Below are positions 47,941-52,146 of a stretch of 52,146 bases of DNA, in pieces. The stretch spans positions 1 through 52,146 of the forward strand of contig CACXEQ010000007.1 in the NCBI GenBank assembly GCA_902766725.1, in the 5' to 3' direction. The position numbers were made by a program, and so were the translations under genes. This stretch comes from an uncultured Ureaplasma sp. (GTDB taxonomy: Bacteria; Bacillota_I; Bacilli_A; Mycoplasmatales; Mycoplasmoidaceae). Position 1 is the first letter of the stretch, and every line of letters starts with the position of its first letter. The notes under the pieces are model-generated. The model was not told the origin of the DNA, searched no databases, and worked only from the letters and a program-made list of their open reading frames with translations.

Positions 47941-48918
47941 TTATTTAAGGAATATTGTATTATTTCTAAATTTGAGAAATTCTTGCATTTGTTTCCAATC
48001 ATTATCGTAATTTGATTTAATTGTCTTAAAATTGTCAGAATTTTTTATAATCCATTCTTTATCGGTATTAATTAAAAAATCAGAAATAAGCAATTTTCCA
48101 TCATTTTCATTAAAAGATATAAATCCAGCATCAAAAAATTTATGTAACGTAGCTGACAATAATAATCCATTATTTTTATTAAATTTTTCTTTATTATTGC
48201 ATTGAATAAATGGTTTAATGTGTGCTGCTTCTAAAACGCTTTCTTGTTTTAACTTTGTAATAATGCAGGCTTTATCACGTGATAGCAATTTTTCACGTCA
48301 ATCTCTTTGTCTCTTTCTTTGTTGAATTGATTTCTTATTTTTCTTAGCTTTTATTTTTTCAAAATACGAAGTTTGAAGAAGTTCAAAGTCTACTGTTGGT
48401 ATCATAAAAATATAATTATTGCCCTTAATTTTATAGAAAGTAATTTTACATGTGTATGGTATTGCTATTTTAAAAATTATATCTTTATATAAATTAAATT
48501 CCAAACCTTGTTCGTGGTATCTGTATGTTGCCGTTGTAAAATTTTCTTCAATTAAGTCATCATCTTTAAAGATTTTATAGTTTTCTTTAAACTTATTTAA
48601 AATAATTTCTCAGTTTTTAATGCTAATTTTTTTGTAATTGTTAATATCATTGATATAAATTTGTTTCAAATTGTTAATGAATTGTAATAAATGCTTTTTA
48701 TAAAAACAAATTTTTCCTTGATAGGAAAAATCATCATTTGTTGAAACCCTTCCTCTTGCATTCTTAAATCCTCTTTTCTCGCAACCATCAAAAATAAATG
48801 AATTAGATTTAAATTTTAACTTTGATTGACCGTGATTTCTAGCTTCTTTTTGTTTATTAGATTCTGTAACATATTCATTAGAAATAACAATAGTTCTTGT
48901 TTTGTTTATAAAATTCAT
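47941..48918 (-). CDS. Restriction-type HNH endonuclease
   Basis: The 325-residue protein has a C-terminal HNH domain of the HNH_2 kind: ITKLKQESVLEAAHIKPF with His233, NNGLLLSATLHKFFDAGFIS with His259 and Asp263. In many bacteria this domain sits in type II restriction enzymes next to a cytosine methyltransferase, as here. The N-terminal 200 residues have no known motif and are likely to bind DNA. Two TGA and some TGG Trp codons. It begins 3 bases after the methyltransferase stop and is intact. Confidence 0.85.
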
Positions 48919-48921
48919 AAA

Positions 48922-49979
48922 TTACTTTCACCCCATTACTTTACAGATATTTTTAAAAATATAAAATAATGTATCCACAACAATTGAATTGCCACTTTGC
49001 TTATAAATTTGTGTATTATTAACAACAATTTTAAACGATTCTGGAAAGCCCATTAATCTTAAGCATTCCCTAGGAGTTAATCTCCTAATATTGCTCTTAT
49101 TAACAGTGACATAGTTATCCCTTGATGCATAATGATATTTTCAGCTACTACTTAATATAGTTTTCGCAATTTCTGGGTCTGGAGCGCCATATCTTAACAC
49201 AGTTTTTTTTAATTTATCAGATAGGATGAATTTATTTAAATACTCTTTTGTTACGAAATCGCCCCTCAAATTATATTCTTGACATCTAGCTTGACAAAGA
49301 GCAATTTCACCATTGACTTGCGTAAACTTCTTTTTTAATCTTTCAGTATTAGTTATTCCTTTTGCCGCTTTTTTGCTAACTGCATGTTCTGGATAAAATA
49401 CTTTATCCAAAAAATCAACCATTTTGTATTTAAGTTTAATTGGTTTAGGAAAAGAGAAAGCACATTTGTTTTGAAAACCTACTAAAAATAATCGATTTCT
49501 ATTTTGAGGTATTCCATAATCTTTTGCATTTAATATTTTTCAATGTAAATCATAATTTAGTGTTTTAAACATTGGAAAAATAATTTTATTTCACACTTTT
49601 CCATTTTTAAGTGTTATTAATCCTTTAACATTTTCAAAGATGAAAACCTTTGGCTGTATTTCTTTAAGAATTCTTATATATTGTTCAATTAATTTTCCTC
49701 TTGGATCATCTAATCCTTTTCGATATCCTGCAATTGAAAAAGATTGGCAAGGCGACCCCCCACAAGAATATCGATTTTATTCTTATATTTTGAACCTTTC
49801 ATTTTTACGATATCATCATATCATGCATCGTACTTGTAGTTAGCATCATATGATTGCTTGCAATATTTGTCAATATCGTTAGCAAACACAATTTTATGTT
49901 TAATTTTCGATCTTTTAACAGCTTGTTCAAAAGCACCTATACCAGAAAATAATGTTGCAATTTTTAACTGTGTAGTCAT
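48922..49979 (-). pseudogene. DNA cytosine-C5 methyltransferase, one-base frameshift
   Basis: Two frames together give a complete 352-residue C5 methyltransferase: motif I LFSGIGAFEQA, IV GGSPCQSFSIAG (catalytic Cys78), VI FENVKGL, VIII QNRNRLFLVGF and X QSGNSIVVD. The frame changes in a six-G run on the minus strand (49756-49761), within the codons for VGG just before SPCQ. As sequenced, translation from the ATG stops at 49710 after 89 residues; a seventh G, or one -1 slip on GGG-GGG, gives exactly the family sequence. The rest shows no other damage. The promoter spacing suggests a leaderless mRNA. Confidence 0.88.
49756..49761 (-). repeat. G6 tract in methyltransferase gene
   Basis: Six G on the coding strand, exceptional in this AT-rich DNA, exactly at the point where the reading frame changes. 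Confidence 0.8.
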
Positions 49980-49987
49980 ATAAGAAT

Positions 49988-50016
49988 TTTATATAAATAA
50001 TCGACAATTATTGCAA
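49988..50016 (-). promoter_or_regulatory. Promoter of the methyltransferase-HNH module
   Basis: A -35 box TTGCAA (50011-50016) and a -10 box TATAAA (49988-49993) are separated by exactly 17 bases on the minus strand. The start codon begins 9 bases after the -10 box, which would place it at or next to the transcription start. Confidence 0.6.
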
Positions 50017-50072
50017 AAAAATCTTAACATATTTATATTCATAATTGTGTGAGTATTATAAAAATTTATTAT

Positions 50073-50078
50073 TATAAT
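50073..50078 (+). promoter_or_regulatory. Likely -10 box for the DUF4145-like gene
   Basis: TATAAT 22 bases before the start codon at 50100. Confidence 0.45.
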
Positions 50079-50099
50079 AAAATTTGCTAAAGTAAATTT

Positions 50100-50798
50100 A
50101 TGTCATCAAAAGAATATATTCAACCCGATTTAAATAAAAGATGTTTTACATGTCCACAATGCGGAGAACTTGTTAATCAAGATATTGAATTTATAGCATG
50201 TGCTAATGGAAACAAGCTCGAACAATTTAAGTTCATTAATAATAGTGAAGCAATATATGCTTCCACTTGTTTAAGATGTCGTAAAACAACTTTTTGAGTA
50301 TCAAATTATAAAAATGAAAAATTTGACAATCAAAAGATAATATATCCTGAATATCATATTAGTAAACCTATTCCAAAACATTTATCAGATAAATCTAAAT
50401 TTTTTTGGAATAAAGCATGTTTTCATTATGGTAAAGATTGACGTGTAACTATGACATATTTAAGATTATGTATTGAAAATATTCTCCGCGAATATTTTAA
50501 AGAGTCAAGTACATCATTAGGTAATTTAATTAAAAAACTTATTGCTTCTGAATTATATAAAACTTCACCGTACTCTAGTTGTCCACAATTAATAAACAAT
50601 TTTTTATCTGATTCTACACATTCTACTTCTTCGATTGATTATGAGAAAGAAACATTAGCTGATGATGTTGATCATGTTATGAATTTTATTAATGATTGTA
50701 TTTATCGACTATATGAATGCCAAGAAACTATAGATAAGTTCAATCAAAAACAAACAAAAAGAAATAATCAAATTTTGAATCAAAAAAAACAAAAATAA
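50100..50798 (+). CDS. Zinc-ribbon protein with DUF4145-like domain
   Basis: The 232-residue protein starts with a zinc ribbon (CPQCGE near residue 19, CLRCRK near 59), then YPEYHISKPIPKHL and a helical domain whose pattern (ALxxCGxAWRxxxxxLRxxIENIL type: RVTMTYLRLCIENILREYF) resembles DUF4145, a HEPN-related domain often found next to restriction systems. The R-x4-H motif itself is not seen. Two TGA Trp codons. It is divergent from the methyltransferase gene with a 120-base spacer, and shares a terminator with the convergent HEPN gene. Confidence 0.7.
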
Positions 50799-50821
50799 CT
50801 AAAATTTTTACAAAATTTTAG
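50799..50821. terminator. Hairpin between convergent genes
   Basis: CTAAAATTT and AAATTTTAG form a perfect 9-base stem around a 5-base loop, directly after the plus-strand stop and 32 bases after the minus-strand stop. It could end transcription in both directions. Confidence 0.5.
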
Positions 50822-50852
50822 GTGTTTTAGTAAAAATTATCTATTTAATTTC

Positions 50853-51296
50853 TTAACATATTTGATTATAAATTTTAACGATATTTTCACACATTTCTGC
50901 AATTTCGTTTTTGTTTTTATTTAACTGTGTACATAAATCATTGCATTTATTGTAATCATCATGTTTAGCATCTAAATAATCAATAAAAAACCGATGAATG
51001 TAGTAGTTTCTTATTTTAGTCATATCTTTTAAGTATGAGTAATCATATTTTGAAAATCAATGATCATTATCAGAATAATCTGATTCCACTAGAAGTTTAA
51101 TTATATTACCTAATGTTTTATCTTTAATGTGTTTATAATTTTTATTTGGATTTCCTTTACATTTATAAGAATAAATTCATTTTAAACAATATTCAATAAT
51201 TTGATAATCTTTAAATATTGATATCAAGTTATCATTTACTTTTTGCTCTGAAATATAGAAAAAACCAAAAGGTTTAAAAATGCTACTTATACCCAT
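50853..51296 (-). CDS. HEPN-type protein with R-x4-H motif
   Basis: The 147-residue, helix-rich protein has the sequence DMTKIRNYYIHRFF at about residues 87-100, containing R-N-x-x-x-H, the catalytic signature of HEPN ribonucleases found in toxins and Abi defence proteins. Two TGA Trp codons. It stands alone, with no nucleotidyltransferase antitoxin gene beside it. No ribosome binding site is visible. It is convergent with the DUF4145-like gene. Confidence 0.6.
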
Positions 51297-51424
51297 AATA
51301 CTATCTATAATGAATTATATATTTTTTATAATAGTAACATATTAACTATAAATATGAATACACTAATTTATTAATTTTATGAATTTAAGTCAATATTTAT
51401 GGTAACATATTTAAAATGTATGAG

Positions 51425-51830
51425 CTATGTTGCCAAAAGTATGTTTTTTTATTTAAAAATTAATGCAATAAGTTTGTTTCAATAAACAACTTTTTTTCAA
51501 TAAATTATCTTTGAATTAGCAAGATGTTCAAAGTATTTGAATAATCATAATGTTAAATGTTTTTTATTTGCTCATGGTTTAACTAAATCAATATATTTGT
51601 GACAATTTTTACAATACCACCTTTAAGTTTTTGATTTTGATTTACCATTTTTATATAATTTGTACTTACACATCGGACAATATCTATGATCATTTTTAAT
51701 TTTCTTTTTCATAGAAATATATTATGGTATATATAGTTCAAGTAATTTTTACAATTTTATATATGTATACGTAACATACATATATACTTTTTAAATTTAT
51801 GTTAAGAAACCATACTTTTTGGCAACATTA
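51425..51830. mobile_element. Inverted-repeat element, copy 3, with transposase remnant
   Basis: This 406-base unit is flanked by inverted ends: left CTATGTTGCCAAAAGTATG, right (minus strand) TAATGTTGCCAAAAAGTATG. On the minus strand from 51709 it encodes an eroded transposase start: YCPMCKYKLYKNGKSKSK, then RWYCKNCHKY, the zinc ribbon of IS1249/IS256- or IS1595-type transposases, followed by PWANKKHLTLWLFKYF and stops. It appears to be the parent-type copy of the shorter elements at 35757 and 45979. Confidence 0.6.
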
Positions 51831-51868
51831 TTCCTATTTTGGATACACTTCTGTATTATGTAAATTTA

Positions 51869-52146
51869 TTATTCTTTTAGATTATTAACTTTAACTAAGT
51901 TATCAAATCTATTATTTAAATTTGATATGTTATTTTCTAATCTGTCAAGTCTTTGATTATTTCTCTTCTCAAATTAAATAAATCAAACTGGTGCTTTTGG
52001 TTTGGAATGTTTTTTGTCACCATAATAAGAATCATTTTTAGATTTAATTTTTTCAACAGTAAATTAGGCTAATAAATTTAGACCACTTTCTTTATGATTA
52101 TAAACAAATTTATTCACCACTATTTTGTTATTTGAATTTTTATAAA
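51869..52146 (-). pseudogene. Decayed coiled-coil gene, truncated at the window edge
   Basis: One minus-strand frame reads KFVYNHKESGLNLLA, stop, FTVEKIKSKNDSYYGDKKHS, KPKAPVWFI, stop, and a coiled-coil end NNQRLDRLENNISNLNNRF. The two in-frame TAA codons mark it as broken. The family is unknown. Confidence 0.45.

Noticed and set aside
44194-49979. Second methyltransferase (44194-45372) as protector for the HNH restriction enzyme
   Set aside because: It modifies amino groups and has its own operon 3 kb away; nothing in the sequence links its target to that of the cytosine-specific module.

Overview
The window is chromosomal DNA of a mollicute that uses genetic code 4. It is extremely AT-rich, and nearly every long gene is readable only if TGA is tryptophan (for example in rplA, fmt, potA, lepA, uvrC and the atp genes). 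The gene set points to the Mycoplasma pneumoniae-like side of the mollicutes: potABCD followed by tsaD, comEC followed by holA, and an F0 b subunit made as a lipoprotein. No species is assigned.

Layout. 1-7.1 kb: lipoproteins, ribosomal proteins L11, L1 and S20, GreA, Met-tRNA formyltransferase and the HrcA repressor. 7.1-13.7 kb: one packed plus-strand run of HAD phosphatase, spermidine/putrescine importer PotABCD and tRNA-modification enzyme TsaD. 13.7-20.5 kb: an exporter with a C39 peptidase domain but a decayed ATPase domain, its small partner, an S1-domain protein, a reduced ComEC, HolA, a membrane protein and an ECF vitamin-uptake S component. 20.5-21.3 kb: IS30-family and other decayed DNA. 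21.3-34.9 kb, minus strand: LepA, UvrC, an ABC transporter whose two permeases have very large extracytoplasmic parts, YebC, dipeptidase PepD, a lipoprotein, a YfcC-type carrier and tRNA-Leu(CAA). 34.9-41.7 kb, plus strand: a TatD nuclease and the F1F0 ATP synthase genes atpEFHAGDC, without atpB.

41.7-52.1 kb is an accessory, defence-like island. From left to right it holds: a decayed HEPN-type gene; a 656-residue ParB/Srx-like protein next to an amino-methyltransferase; IS30 and short inverted-repeat element remnants; decayed genes; a module of 5-methylcytosine methyltransferase, HNH restriction-type nuclease and second HNH nuclease; a zinc-ribbon DUF4145-like protein; and a HEPN protein with an R-x4-H motif.

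The most notable observations are these. The cytosine methyltransferase is out of frame by one base at a six-G run just before its catalytic Pro-Cys-Gln, while its nuclease partners are intact. The ParB-like/methyltransferase pair could be an undescribed modification-based system. A mobile-element family with ends like TATGTTG...AAAA occurs at three places. The C39 exporter has no Walker A. The c subunit carries a sodium-type ion-binding signature.
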